From Phycobacter sedimenti (GTDB lineage Bacteria > Pseudomonadota > Alphaproteobacteria > Rhodobacterales > Rhodobacteraceae), in contig NZ_JBBVGR010000006.1 in NCBI RefSeq assembly GCF_038148855.1, forward strand, positions 273,451 through 337,450: a DNA stretch of 64,000 bases. Reading direction: 5' to 3'. Made by a program: the position numbers and the translations under genes. The notes beneath the pieces were generated by a model that made no database searches, had not been told where the DNA came from, and saw nothing but the letters and a program-made list of their open reading frames with translations. Of the stretch, positions 49,613 through 57,745 are shown in pieces (within the stretch, counting starts at the first letter, position 1; every line of letters begins with the position of its first letter).

Positions 49613-50077
49613 TCAGTTGACCTGCTGCGCGTCCAATGCGGCGCGCTGGGGTGCGGCAGAGGCAATCTCGATCCGGCGCGGTTTCAGGGCCTCGGGCACT
49701 TCGCGCTGCAGATCGATGTGCAGCATCCCGTCCGCATGGCTGGCGCCAGTGACGCGCACATGGTCGGCCAGGGTAAAGCGGCGCTCAAAGGCACGGGTGG
49801 CAATGCCGCGGTGCAGGAAGGTGCGCTCTTCCTCGGTCTCGGCCTTGCGGGCAGACACCACGAGAGAGCCTTCCTTGACCTCGACACTGAGATCGGCCTC
49901 GGAGAAGCCGGCCACGGCGATCGAGATCCGATAGCTGTCGGCGTCAATCTTTTCGATGTTGTAAGGCGGATAGCTGGGCTGGCTGACGTCACTGCTCATG
50001 ACCCGGTCCATCAGGTCGGCAATCTGGTCAAAGCCTACCGTCGCACGGTGCAGCGGTGCAAAATCAAAGGTACGCAT
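49613..50077 (-). CDS. Hsp20 family small heat-shock protein
   Basis: A 154-residue protein with an alpha-crystallin domain (about 40-130). It begins MRTFDFAPLHRATVGFDQ, the usual opening of IbpA-type proteins in this group. PPYNIEKIDADSYRISIAVAGFSEADL leads into the domain, which ends in the AFERRFTLADHVRV and MLHIDL strands (quoted in parts). It holds unfolding proteins for refolding by the DnaK system. ATG 50077 has an AGGA 8 bases upstream; other in-frame ATGs at 50086 and 50092 are possible. Confidence 0.9.
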   Translation of the reverse strand: MRTFDFAPLHRATVGFDQIADLMDRVMSSDVSQPSYPPYNIEKIDADSYRISIAVAGFSEADLSVEVKEGSLVVSARKAETEEERTFLHRGIATRAFERRFTLADHVRVTGASHADGMLHIDLQREVPEALKPRRIEIASAAPQRAALDAQQVN

Positions 50078-50244
50078 ACGTGTCATCCTCATCCTAGAGC
50101 GATTTTCAAGCGTGCCCGCCCACATCCGGGGCCGGGCGGTCTTCACCGGGCCCCGCTTTGCGGCAACCCGGACACAACCGAGATATGGATTGAAAATGAC
50201 GTTTCAAGAGGTCGCGCCAATCGGACGGCGGGTGCTCTGAAGTG

Positions 50245-51072
50245 CTAGTTGCGGATGAACTTTGCCCCGCCCGCGCGACGGCCATCACCGACCTGAACCC
50301 TCCCCACGCCCGACGGCATGCGGCTGCCGATATGGGTTCCCGTCAGCTGCGCCTGCAACAGATCCAGCTCTTCCCCAAGCGACGCCCCAAGGGAGACCCG
50401 CTGCCCATTCACCTCGGCCTTAGCGGAGACAACCGAGACAATCCGGGGAATCTGCCCGTCGAATGAAAACACCGGCGCACCGGATGAGCCGAAATCCACA
50501 TCGCAGGACATCACCAGCACGCCCTTCTGCTGTGCGGTGACGGCGCAGACCTCCTGCAAAGACGGTGCCTCGGAACGGTCATGGGCGTATGAGACAACAC
50601 CAATGCGGCTCCCCTTGCGGGGGCGCCGGTCGGTCTCGAACGGGATCACGGTGGTGTTGCGGATGGGCCGCTGCAGCTGCAACAGCGCGATATCCTTGCG
50701 CACACGGCCGGTCGAGACCTCGCCGTCAAAGACATAGTCCGGATGGATCACGGCCCGCCGCACCGAACGATAGGCCGAGGCCCGCCCGTTGCGCCATCCA
50801 GCCAGAAACTCGATCGTTTCGGGCGCGATCTTCTGTCCGGTGCGCCCGTCGAACAGGCAATGCGCCGCCGTAAGCACCAGATCCGGCGCGATGAGCGAGC
50901 CTGTGCAAAAGCCTTCACCATTGACATCAAGACGACCAACCGCCTCCCAGTCACGGCCCGCGTCCGTTGTATCAAGGCGCAAAAGGCGACTGTCGCCTGC
51001 CAGCGCCACCACAGGCAGCACCGCCGCCATTACTGCAAGTATCCAGCCCCGCACCCGGTTCTCCCTCATCAT
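50245..51072 (-). CDS. Trypsin-like serine protease, secreted
   Basis: A 275-residue S1-family protease. It has a signal peptide (residues 1-25, ending PVVALA), the catalytic His in LTAAHCL, Asp in RKDIALLQL, and Ser in DFGSSGAPVF, with SSG in place of the more common DSG. It is expected in the periplasm or outside the cell. The start is ATG 51072 or the adjacent ATG 51069; the frame to 51204 has no signal peptide. It follows glcF by 91 bases in the same direction but is probably a separate gene. Confidence 0.87.
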   Translation of the reverse strand: MMRENRVRGWILAVMAAVLPVVALAGDSRLLRLDTTDAGRDWEAVGRLDVNGEGFCTGSLIAPDLVLTAAHCLFDGRTGQKIAPETIEFLAGWRNGRASAYRSVRRAVIHPDYVFDGEVSTGRVRKDIALLQLQRPIRNTTVIPFETDRRPRKGSRIGVVSYAHDRSEAPSLQEVCAVTAQQKGVLVMSCDVDFGSSGAPVFSFDGQIPRIVSVVSAKAEVNGQRVSLGASLGEELDLLQAQLTGTHIGSRMPSGVGRVQVGDGRRAGGAKFIRN

Positions 51073-51163
51073 ACTTCTGTCAGGATATGTATCGGTTGGG
51101 GCGAAAATACGGCAAGGGCCGCGCTGAGACAGCCCGGCCCTGCAAAAAATATCGCACCTGTGA

Positions 51164-52498
51164 TTACCGCAGGATCGGCACCTGATCCTTTCCGCTCGCG
51201 GCATGGCTGTTGCCCTTGATCATCGCGGGTGGCTTGGGACCGCCAGTGGCCCAGTCCAATAGCTCAACCGTGTGCACGATGGGCAGTTTGGTGCCCGATC
51301 CGATCTGCATCATGCAGCCGATGTTGCCCGCAGCGATCAGGTCGGGGTTCTTGGCCTCAAGCGTTTTGACTTTGCGCTCTTTCAGCTGCCCAGAAATCTC
51401 AGGCTGCATCAGGTTGTAAGTCCCGGCCGAGCCGCAGCAAAGGTGACTGTCGGTCGGCTCCACCACCTTGAAACCTGCGCGTTTGAGCAGTGTCTTGGGG
51501 TGGGTCTTGATCTGTTGGCCATGCTGCAAGGAACAGGCCGCGTGATAGGCAACCGTCAGCCCCTTGTCGTCGCCTTCAGGCAGGTCGAGCTGCATCAGAA
51601 GTTCCGAGATATCCATCGCCCGCTCCGACACCCGCGCCGCATCCGCCGCGAGCGCGTCATTGCGGAACATATGGCCATAGTCCTTCACCGTGGTGCCGCA
51701 GCCGGAGGTGTTGATGACGATGGCATCAAGGCCCTCGCCGTCCATTTCATCGCACCAGGCGCGGATGTTCTTGGCCGCGGTGGCGTGGCTTTCGTCCTCA
51801 CGGCCCATGTGATGGGTCAGCGCGCCGCAGCAGCCCGCGCCCTTGGCCACGACCACCTCGCAGCCGAGACGAGTCAATAGGCGGATAGTGGCGTCGTTGA
51901 TATCGGTGTTGAGCGCCTTCTGGGCGCAGCCGGTCATCAGCGCCACGCGTTTCTTGCGCGGCGCCAGCGGAGCAAAGCTTTGCGGATCATCGTTGCGGCT
52001 GACCGGCGGGATCTCTTTTGGCGCCATATCCAGCATCGCGCGCAGGCGGGGATCCGGCATCAGCCCCCTGAAGGGGCGCGCCAGTTTCGCACCGAACAGG
52101 GCCACGCGGAACCGCATCGGGTAGGGCAGGATCCGCGCCAGCACCCAGCGCAGGGCGCGATCGGTGAAAGGGCGTTTGTAGTTCTTGTCGATATAGGCAC
52201 GGGCATGGTCGATCAGGTGCATGTAGTGCACCCCCGACGGGCAGGTGGTCATGCAGGCGAGGCAGGACAGGCAGCGATCGATGTGTTTGACCGTCTTTGC
52301 ATCGGGCACGCGGTTGTTTTCCAGCATGTCCTTGATCAGGTAGATCCGACCGCGCGGGCTGTCGAGCTCATCCCCCAGCACCTGATAGGTCGGGCAGGTG
52401 GCGGTACAGAACCCGCAATGCACGCAGGTGCGCAGGATCTCGTTCGAGCGCTGGATGCCGGGATCCTTGAGCTGGTCGTCGGTGAATACTGTCTGCAT
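51164..52498 (-). CDS. glcF: Glycolate oxidase, iron-sulfur subunit
   Basis: A 444-residue protein with two [4Fe-4S] motifs near the N-terminus, CVHCGFCTATCPTY and CLSCLACMTTCPSGV, and two CCG-type domains (GCCGALTHHMG and CCGSAGTYNL) that mark the heterodisulfide-reductase-like fold. It passes electrons from the GlcD flavin to the membrane in oxidation of glycolate to glyoxylate. ATG 52498 is adjacent to the stop of the CPCC protein gene. It is the last gene of the glcD-glcE-CPCC-glcF operon. Confidence 0.95.
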   Translation of the reverse strand: MQTVFTDDQLKDPGIQRSNEILRTCVHCGFCTATCPTYQVLGDELDSPRGRIYLIKDMLENNRVPDAKTVKHIDRCLSCLACMTTCPSGVHYMHLIDHARAYIDKNYKRPFTDRALRWVLARILPYPMRFRVALFGAKLARPFRGLMPDPRLRAMLDMAPKEIPPVSRNDDPQSFAPLAPRKKRVALMTGCAQKALNTDINDATIRLLTRLGCEVVVAKGAGCCGALTHHMGREDESHATAAKNIRAWCDEMDGEGLDAIVINTSGCGTTVKDYGHMFRNDALAADAARVSERAMDISELLMQLDLPEGDDKGLTVAYHAACSLQHGQQIKTHPKTLLKRAGFKVVEPTDSHLCCGSAGTYNLMQPEISGQLKERKVKTLEAKNPDLIAAGNIGCMMQIGSGTKLPIVHTVELLDWATGGPKPPAMIKGNSHAASGKDQVPILR

Positions 52499-52499
52499 G

Positions 52500-52808
52500 T
52501 CAGATCTCCGGGGAACGTTCTTGAGGGCGCGGAGCGCGCACATGTTTCACCATGGCAGGCTCGCAGGCGCCGATGTTTCTGTAGTTGGCTTTCGCCTCGG
52601 TCAGGGACAGGGGGTTCGCGCCCCCAAGATCCTGCTCTGGTGTCTGATCCGGGTCGTCCTCCCAGAAGCAGACGGGGCAAATGTAATATCGGCCACGCTC
52701 GCTGATCGTCAGGCAGCCGCAGCAATGGCAGGCGATCCTTGGAGCGCTGTCCTGCAGTACGCGCGCGGCGCGGCGTGAGGCCTGTTTGCGGCGCCCCCGT
52801 GTGATCAT
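52500..52808 (-). CDS. CPCC family cysteine-rich (zinc-ribbon-like) protein
   Basis: A 102-residue basic protein. It carries two Cys pairs, ACHCCGCLTISERGRYYI and CPVCFWEDDPDQ, then SLTEAKANYRNIGAC, the pattern of the CPCC family (Pfam 'Cysteine-rich CPCC'). These probably bind one zinc; the function is unknown. The gene sits inside the glycolate oxidase operon: its ATG overlaps the glcE stop by 4 bases and its stop is 1 base from the glcF start. Such tight packing suggests a role in maturation or control of the oxidase, but this is inference. Confidence 0.82.
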   Translation of the reverse strand: MITRGRRKQASRRAARVLQDSAPRIACHCCGCLTISERGRYYICPVCFWEDDPDQTPEQDLGGANPLSLTEAKANYRNIGACEPAMVKHVRAPRPQERSPEI

Positions 52809-53929
52809 CCCATCAATCCGGGGTTCAGGATCCCACGGGGATCGAACTGGGCGCGCAGGCCTTTGGACAGGGCCGCCAAGGGGGCCGGTTGCGGCGCGAA
52901 ACGGCCAAGACGCGCGCAGGTTTCATTGCTTGCGCGGATCAATGTGGCATGACCTGCAACCGGATCCATCCCGGTACCGGCCCCGGACATCGTCTTGCGC
53001 AGATCGCGCCCCTCGGGCATGAGCGCCCAGACAAGGCCTCCACCCCAGTCGAATTGCAGGGCGGTTGCGCCAAGGCGCGGGGCAAGCTCCACCGCATCCG
53101 ACGGCTTCACGCTGATCCGCCAGACATCACCGTCACGCCCCCGAAAAGCCGCGACATCGCGGATGTCCTGCCACAACTCGGCGGTGTCATCCTGTCGTTC
53201 GGCGCTTCCATGTGACCCGAGGATCTTGATCAGCTCGCTGCAGCGGTAGTCGACAGACTCGGCAAACCCTTCGACACGGATATGGGCCGTCATGCTGTCC
53301 GGATCATAGGCTGCCCCCGTCACATCAAAGGGAGAGCCAAGGGCCGCCGACATCACCCGCACGGCACCCGGCAGATCCAGCTCCGAAACCGAGACTGTCG
53401 CCATGCTCGCCGCCCGTGGCAGCACCTTGAAGGAAACTTCGCTGAGGACGCCCAGCGTGCCTTGGGCACCGGACATCAGTTTCACCAGGTCATAGCCGGT
53501 GACGTTCTTCATCACCCGGCCACCGTTCTTGACGATCTGGCCCGCGCCATCGACGAACCGCACGCCCAGCAGGAAATCCCGCGCCGCGCCCGCCTGAATG
53601 CGGCGCGGACCAGAGATATTGGCGGCGAAGACCCCGCCGATCGTCGGCTCGCCATCCGTGCCCAGCAGGCCACGATAGTCTGCAGGCTCAAAGGCAAGGC
53701 GCTGGTTTTCACCCGCCAGCAAGGCTTCGATCTCGGCCACCGGCGTTCCGGCCTTGGCCACCAGCGTCAGCGCGCCGGGCTCATAGAGTTCAACGCCGCT
53801 CAGGGCCGAGAGGGACAGGGTCTCGCCCTCGACATCCATGCCACGGGTGCCGCCACCCTGGATATTGAGCGGCCCCTTGGCCTCGGCAATGACACGGGCC
53901 AGATCGGCCTCGTTTTCGGGTCGCATCAT
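52805..53929 (-). CDS. glcE: Glycolate oxidase, FAD-binding subunit
   Basis: A 374-residue FAD-linked protein of the GlcD/GlcE family. The PP-loop is recognisable as LNIQGGGTRG and the second FAD stretch as GTDGEPTIGGVFAANISGPRRI. VKNGGRVMKNVTGYDLVKLMSGAQGTLGV is the GlcE signature (seen in two parts). It works with GlcD and GlcF at the inner membrane. The start is probably ATG 53929, with GGAA 6 bases upstream; a TTG at 53941 is also in frame. Confidence 0.93.
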   Translation of the reverse strand: MMRPENEADLARVIAEAKGPLNIQGGGTRGMDVEGETLSLSALSGVELYEPGALTLVAKAGTPVAEIEALLAGENQRLAFEPADYRGLLGTDGEPTIGGVFAANISGPRRIQAGAARDFLLGVRFVDGAGQIVKNGGRVMKNVTGYDLVKLMSGAQGTLGVLSEVSFKVLPRAASMATVSVSELDLPGAVRVMSAALGSPFDVTGAAYDPDSMTAHIRVEGFAESVDYRCSELIKILGSHGSAERQDDTAELWQDIRDVAAFRGRDGDVWRISVKPSDAVELAPRLGATALQFDWGGGLVWALMPEGRDLRKTMSGAGTGMDPVAGHATLIRASNETCARLGRFAPQPAPLAALSKGLRAQFDPRGILNPGLMG

Positions 53930-53972
53930 GGTCTGTTCCAAACGTGTTTCAGGCAGGTTTCAGGGCGCAGGG

Positions 53973-55421
53973 TCATTCGGCAGCCGAGGCAGGCGCGCGG
54001 CGGTTTTCGGTCACCGACAGCGGGAAGACCTTGGCCGGATTGAGCAGCCACTGCGGATCAAACACGTCCTTGACGCGCAGCTGCGCCTCCAGATCCTCGG
54101 CGGTGTACTGATGCAGCATCAGATCGCGCTTTTCGATGCCGACGCCGTGTTCGCCGGTCAGGCAGCCGCCCACCTCGACACAAAGCTTCAGGATCTCGGC
54201 GCCGAATTCTTCGCAGAGTTCCAGATCGCCGGGCTTGTTGGCATCGAACAGAATCAGCGGATGCATATTGCCGTCCCCCGCATGGAAGACATTGGCAACG
54301 GCCAGACCAAACTGCTGGCTGAGTTCGCCAATGCGGCCCAGCACGTGCGGCAGAGATGAGACCGGGATCGTGCCATCGAGGCACATATAGTCGTTGATCT
54401 GCCCCATGGCGCCAAAGGCGGATTTGCGGCCCAGCCAGATGCGCCCGGCCTCATCGGCGTCGCGGGCCTCGCGCAGCTCGACCGGGTTGTGGGACTGGGC
54501 GATCTCCTTGATCACAGCCAGTTGCGCGTCGATTTCGGCGTCGCTCCCCTCGACCTCGATGATCAGCAGAGCCTCGCACATCGGGTAGCCCGCCTTGGCA
54601 AAGGCCTCGCAGGCCTCGATGCAAGGGCGATCCATGAATTCGATGGCAACGGGCAGAACACCCGCCTTGATGATGTCGGACACGCAGGCGCCGGCCACCT
54701 CGTTACTGTCATAGCCGATCAGCACCGGGCGGGCGCCTTCGGGCTTGCGCAGGATGCGTAGGGTCGCCTCGGTCACCACGCCAAGCTGCCCCTCGCTACC
54801 GCAGATCACGCCCAAGAGATCCAAGCCGCCCGCGTCCAGGTGGGCACCGCCGATCTCAACCACTGTGCCATCCATCATCACCATGGTCACACCCATCAGG
54901 TTGTTGGTCGTCACGCCGTATTTGAGGCAATGCGCCCCACCCGAATTCATCGCGATATTGCCGGCAATGGCGCAGGCCAGTTGGCTGGAAGGGTCCGGGG
55001 CATAGAAGAAATCCTCTTCCTCCACCGCGCCGGAAACACTGAGGTTGGTGCGCCCGGTCTGCACCCGGATGATGCGGTTTTCGTAATCGGTCTCAAGCAC
55101 CTCGTTCATGCGGGCAACACCAAGGATCACACTGTCCGCGGTCGGCAAAGCCCCCCCGGCCAGCGAGGTTCCCGATCCGCGCGGCACCACGGGAACGCCT
55201 TCTTCGTGGCAGATGCGCAGCACGTCGGACACTTCCTTTGTGCTCCGCGGCAGAACTGCCAGCAGCGGCGGGCATTTGTAGGCCGTCAGCGCGTCACATT
55301 CATAGGCGCGGGTTTCGGCCTCGTCGGTGATCAGGGCATCTGCGGGCAGGACCTTGGACAGGCGCGCCGCCAGGTGGGCTTTGCGCGATAGGATGGCGGG
55401 ATCCGGGGCTGGCATTTCCAT
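53973..55421 (-). CDS. glcD: Glycolate oxidase, catalytic FAD subunit
   Basis: A 482-residue FAD-linked oxidase, first gene of the operon. The FAD-binding loop is VPRGSGTSLAGGALP, and further motifs are MNSGGAHCLKYGVTTNNLMG, GSEGQLGVVTEATL, and near the end HAGDGNMHPL and GGCLTGEHGVGIEKR with the metal/substrate His residues. It oxidises glycolate (and D-lactate in some cases) to glyoxylate. The gene lies behind a perfect GntR-type operator. The spacing to glcE is 43 bases. Confidence 0.95.
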   Translation of the reverse strand: MEMPAPDPAILSRKAHLAARLSKVLPADALITDEAETRAYECDALTAYKCPPLLAVLPRSTKEVSDVLRICHEEGVPVVPRGSGTSLAGGALPTADSVILGVARMNEVLETDYENRIIRVQTGRTNLSVSGAVEEEDFFYAPDPSSQLACAIAGNIAMNSGGAHCLKYGVTTNNLMGVTMVMMDGTVVEIGGAHLDAGGLDLLGVICGSEGQLGVVTEATLRILRKPEGARPVLIGYDSNEVAGACVSDIIKAGVLPVAIEFMDRPCIEACEAFAKAGYPMCEALLIIEVEGSDAEIDAQLAVIKEIAQSHNPVELREARDADEAGRIWLGRKSAFGAMGQINDYMCLDGTIPVSSLPHVLGRIGELSQQFGLAVANVFHAGDGNMHPLILFDANKPGDLELCEEFGAEILKLCVEVGGCLTGEHGVGIEKRDLMLHQYTAEDLEAQLRVKDVFDPQWLLNPAKVFPLSVTENRRAPASAAE

Positions 55422-55436
55422 GGCGGGCTCTCCTCT

Positions 55437-55457
55437 TTGGTAAAGTTATATTACCAA
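55437..55457. promoter_or_regulatory. GntR-type operator upstream of glcD
   Basis: TTGGTAA and TTACCAA flank a 7-base AT spacer in perfect symmetry, 15 bases upstream of the glcD ATG and 46 bases before the divergent DUF599 gene. The TTGGTxxxxxACCAA-like form is that of FadR/GlcC/LldR-group GntR regulators. No GntR gene of that type is in the window. Confidence 0.75.
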
Positions 55458-55503
55458 TTCACACCATCTGGCAAGGGACCAGTTGCTCAGCTAGTGTGGC
55501 GGC

Positions 55504-56238
55504 ATGATTTGGATTGACCGTATCAGCCTGTTTTCCGCCTTGGATTTTGCCGCGCTGGCGCTGATTGTCGCGGGCTGGATCTGGATTGGCTGGCGGATAG
55601 AGAATCCGCGCCAAGACAAACCATCGGTGTCCTACCTGATGGCCGATTTTCGCCGCGACTGGATGGTGCAGATGGTCACCCGCCAGCCCCGCATGTTCGA
55701 CGCGCAACTGATCAGCGGCCTGCGCCAGGGCACGACGTTCTTTGCCTCGGCATCGATGATCGCCATGGGCGGCGGGCTGGCGCTGATCGGCAACACCGAA
55801 CAGCTAGCCGGTGTGGCGGAGGATCTGATCCAGGACAGTGCCCCGGCCTTTGTCTGGGAGGTGAAGATCCTGACAATCCTGCTGTTCCTGGCCAATGCGT
55901 TTCTGAAATACGTCTGGGCGCACCGGCTGTTCGGCTATTGCTCGGTCCTGATGGCGGCGGTTCCCAACGACCCGGAGGAGCCGCTGGCCCTGCCCCGCGC
56001 CGAACAGGCCGCCGATCTGTCGATCACCGCAGCGCGCAGCTTCAACCGGGGCATGCGCTGCACCTATTTCGCGCTGGCCTCCGCCGCATGGCTGGCCGGT
56101 GCGGTCCCGCTGATTCTGGCTACGCTGGTGACCATCGCCGTGCTGTACCGGCGCGAGTTTGCATCCCAGTCGCGCAGCGTATTGCTGCGCATCCCGCCGC
56201 AAACCCAGAAAGTCACAAAGGCGGACACGGCATCGTGA
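55504..56238 (+). CDS. DUF599 family membrane protein
   Basis: A 244-residue inner-membrane protein that I recognise as the DUF599 family. It has four or so hydrophobic segments (about 8-30, 75-98, 118-140 and 185-220). Family-typical stretches are MADFRRDWMVQMVTRQPRMFD, here quoted as MADFRRDWM and TRQPRMFD, then LKYVWAHRLFGYCSVLM and RSFNRGMRCTYFALA. The function is unknown. It is divergent from glcD. Confidence 0.85.
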   Translation: MIWIDRISLFSALDFAALALIVAGWIWIGWRIENPRQDKPSVSYLMADFRRDWMVQMVTRQPRMFDAQLISGLRQGTTFFASASMIAMGGGLALIGNTEQLAGVAEDLIQDSAPAFVWEVKILTILLFLANAFLKYVWAHRLFGYCSVLMAAVPNDPEEPLALPRAEQAADLSITAARSFNRGMRCTYFALASAAWLAGAVPLILATLVTIAVLYRREFASQSRSVLLRIPPQTQKVTKADTAS

Positions 56239-56263
56239 TTCCGTCGGCCCCAAGGCCTCGCCT

Positions 56264-56635
56264 ATGGTGCGGGCCATGAGATCCGCCCTGATATCCCTTT
56301 GCTGCGCCCTTGGCACTGCCCTGCCCGCCCTGGCCGACAGCCCCAGGATCGAAAATGCCACTGCACGGCAAAGTGGCGGCACATGGGCGATCAGCGTGAC
56401 GCTGTCCCACCCCGACACAGGCTGGGGTCACTATGCCGACGGGTGGCGCGTTCTGGATGAAAACGGGACTGAACTGGGCCTGCGCGTCCTGGCCCACCCG
56501 CATGTGAACGAGCAACCCTTCACCCGCAGCCTGAGTAGCATCGCGCTGCCTGAAGGCATCACATCTGTCATGATCCAGGCGCGCTGCAATGTGGATGGAT
56601 GGGGGGATGAGCTCTTTCGCCTGCCCCTGCCCTAG
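56264..56635 (+). CDS. Small secreted hypothetical protein
   Basis: A 123-residue protein with a signal peptide (to about residue 24, ending TALPALA) and a compact beta-rich domain (GGTWAISVTLSHPDTGWGHY, GWRVLDENGTELGLRVL, MIQARCNVDGWG). I do not know the family name. ATG 56264 has AAGG 8 bases upstream; ATG 56276 also gives a good signal peptide. It follows the DUF599 gene by 25 bases and is convergent with rlmH. Confidence 0.72.
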   Translation: MVRAMRSALISLCCALGTALPALADSPRIENATARQSGGTWAISVTLSHPDTGWGHYADGWRVLDENGTELGLRVLAHPHVNEQPFTRSLSSIALPEGITSVMIQARCNVDGWGDELFRLPLP

Positions 56636-56641
56636 GCCGCA

Positions 56642-57112
56642 TCAACTGCGGTGATAGGGGCTGCCTGACAGGATCGTGGCCGCGCGGTAGATTTGTTCGG
56701 CGAGCATCACCCGCACCAGCATATGCGGCCAGACCATCTTGCCGAACGAGATCGAGAAATCCGCCGCGCCGCGCAGGCTGGGATCAATCCCATCCGCTCC
56801 GCCGATGATCAGCGCCAGATCCTGCCGCCCGCTGTCGCGCCAGCCCGCCATCTTGTCTGCAAAATCCGGTGAGGACAGCAGCTTGCCCCGCTCATCCAGC
56901 GTGCAGATCACCGCGCCCTTGGGCAGCGCCTTGCGCAGCAGATCCGCTTCGGCGCCCATGCCAAGGTTCTTCTTGTCCTCGACCTCGATCACGCGCGCAG
57001 GACCAAGGCCCAGCGCCCGGCCGGTGCGGTCGAACCGCGTCAGGTAATCATCGATCAGAGACTTTTCCGGACCGGAGCGGAGCCGCCCGACCGCACAGAT
57101 ATGGACACGCAT
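56642..57112 (-). CDS. rlmH: 23S rRNA (pseudouridine-1915-N3)-methyltransferase
   Basis: A 156-residue SPOUT methyltransferase of normal RlmH length. The knot region is LALIIGGADGIDPSLRGAAD and the C-terminus has SFGKMVWPHMLVRVMLAEQIYRA and SPYHR (quoted in parts), the family signature. It methylates helix 69 of 23S rRNA at the subunit interface. ATG 57112 gives MRVHICAVGRLRSGPE, the usual start. It follows rsfS by 79 bases, a common pairing. Confidence 0.95.
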   Translation of the reverse strand: MRVHICAVGRLRSGPEKSLIDDYLTRFDRTGRALGLGPARVIEVEDKKNLGMGAEADLLRKALPKGAVICTLDERGKLLSSPDFADKMAGWRDSGRQDLALIIGGADGIDPSLRGAADFSISFGKMVWPHMLVRVMLAEQIYRAATILSGSPYHRS

Positions 57113-57191
57113 GGAGCCGATCCCATCCGCCGGGCCAATCGCCCGGAGCAATTCTGGGGCGGCCTGCCGTCAGCGCGCCCCGATTTGTGGC

Positions 57192-57638
57192 TCAGTTGCC
57201 GGTCGCAGCGCTGGCGGCGCCGGGAACCCACATCTTTTCCAGCTGGTAGAACTCACGCACTTCGGGGCGGAAGATATGGACGATCACATCGCCCGTATCG
57301 ATCAGCACCCAATCGCCGGTATCCTTGCCCTCGACCTTGCTGATGATACCGTAGTCCTGCTTGAGCCGGTCGGTCAGCTTTTCCGCCATCGCGGCCACCT
57401 GCCGGGTCGAACGGCCCGAAGCGATGACCATGAAATCGCCAATGGCGGATTTGCCGCGCAGATCAATCTGCACAACTTCTTCGGCCTTGTCGTCATCAAG
57501 AGAGGAAAGGATCCGCTCCATCAGCACCTCGCTGCTGGGGCGTGTCTTGGTCGCCATCACGGCGGCCTCGGTGTCAGCGGCAGCGGCCGCCATGGGTTCG
57601 GGTGACAGGACAGTGTCCTCCTTGCAGCGCGCCGACAT
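57192..57638 (-). CDS. rsfS: Ribosomal silencing factor
   Basis: A protein of up to 148 residues of the RsfS/YbeB/Iojap family: DDDKAEEVVQIDLRGKSAIGDFMVIASG (in parts), STRQVAAMAEKL and GDWVLIDTGDVIVHIF. It binds ribosomal protein uL14 and blocks subunit joining when nutrients are scarce. The start is uncertain. ATG 57638 has no ribosome binding site; a strong AAGGAGG lies at about 57614-57620, 8 bases before an in-frame CTG, and the next ATG (57593) is too far from it. The first ~25 residues are not conserved. Confidence 0.9.
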   Translation of the reverse strand: MSARCKEDTVLSPEPMAAAAADTEAAVMATKTRPSSEVLMERILSSLDDDKAEEVVQIDLRGKSAIGDFMVIASGRSTRQVAAMAEKLTDRLKQDYGIISKVEGKDTGDWVLIDTGDVIVHIFRPEVREFYQLEKMWVPGAASAATGN

Positions 57639-57745
57639 CCCCCGGCGCCGGGGCTACCCTTAATGTAGCAAGCCGGAGGGTTGTTTTCAATCAAGCTTCG
57701 CTGCGCTGCCGCAGGCGCAAAAGAGGGAGCAAAGCCGCCTTTGGT

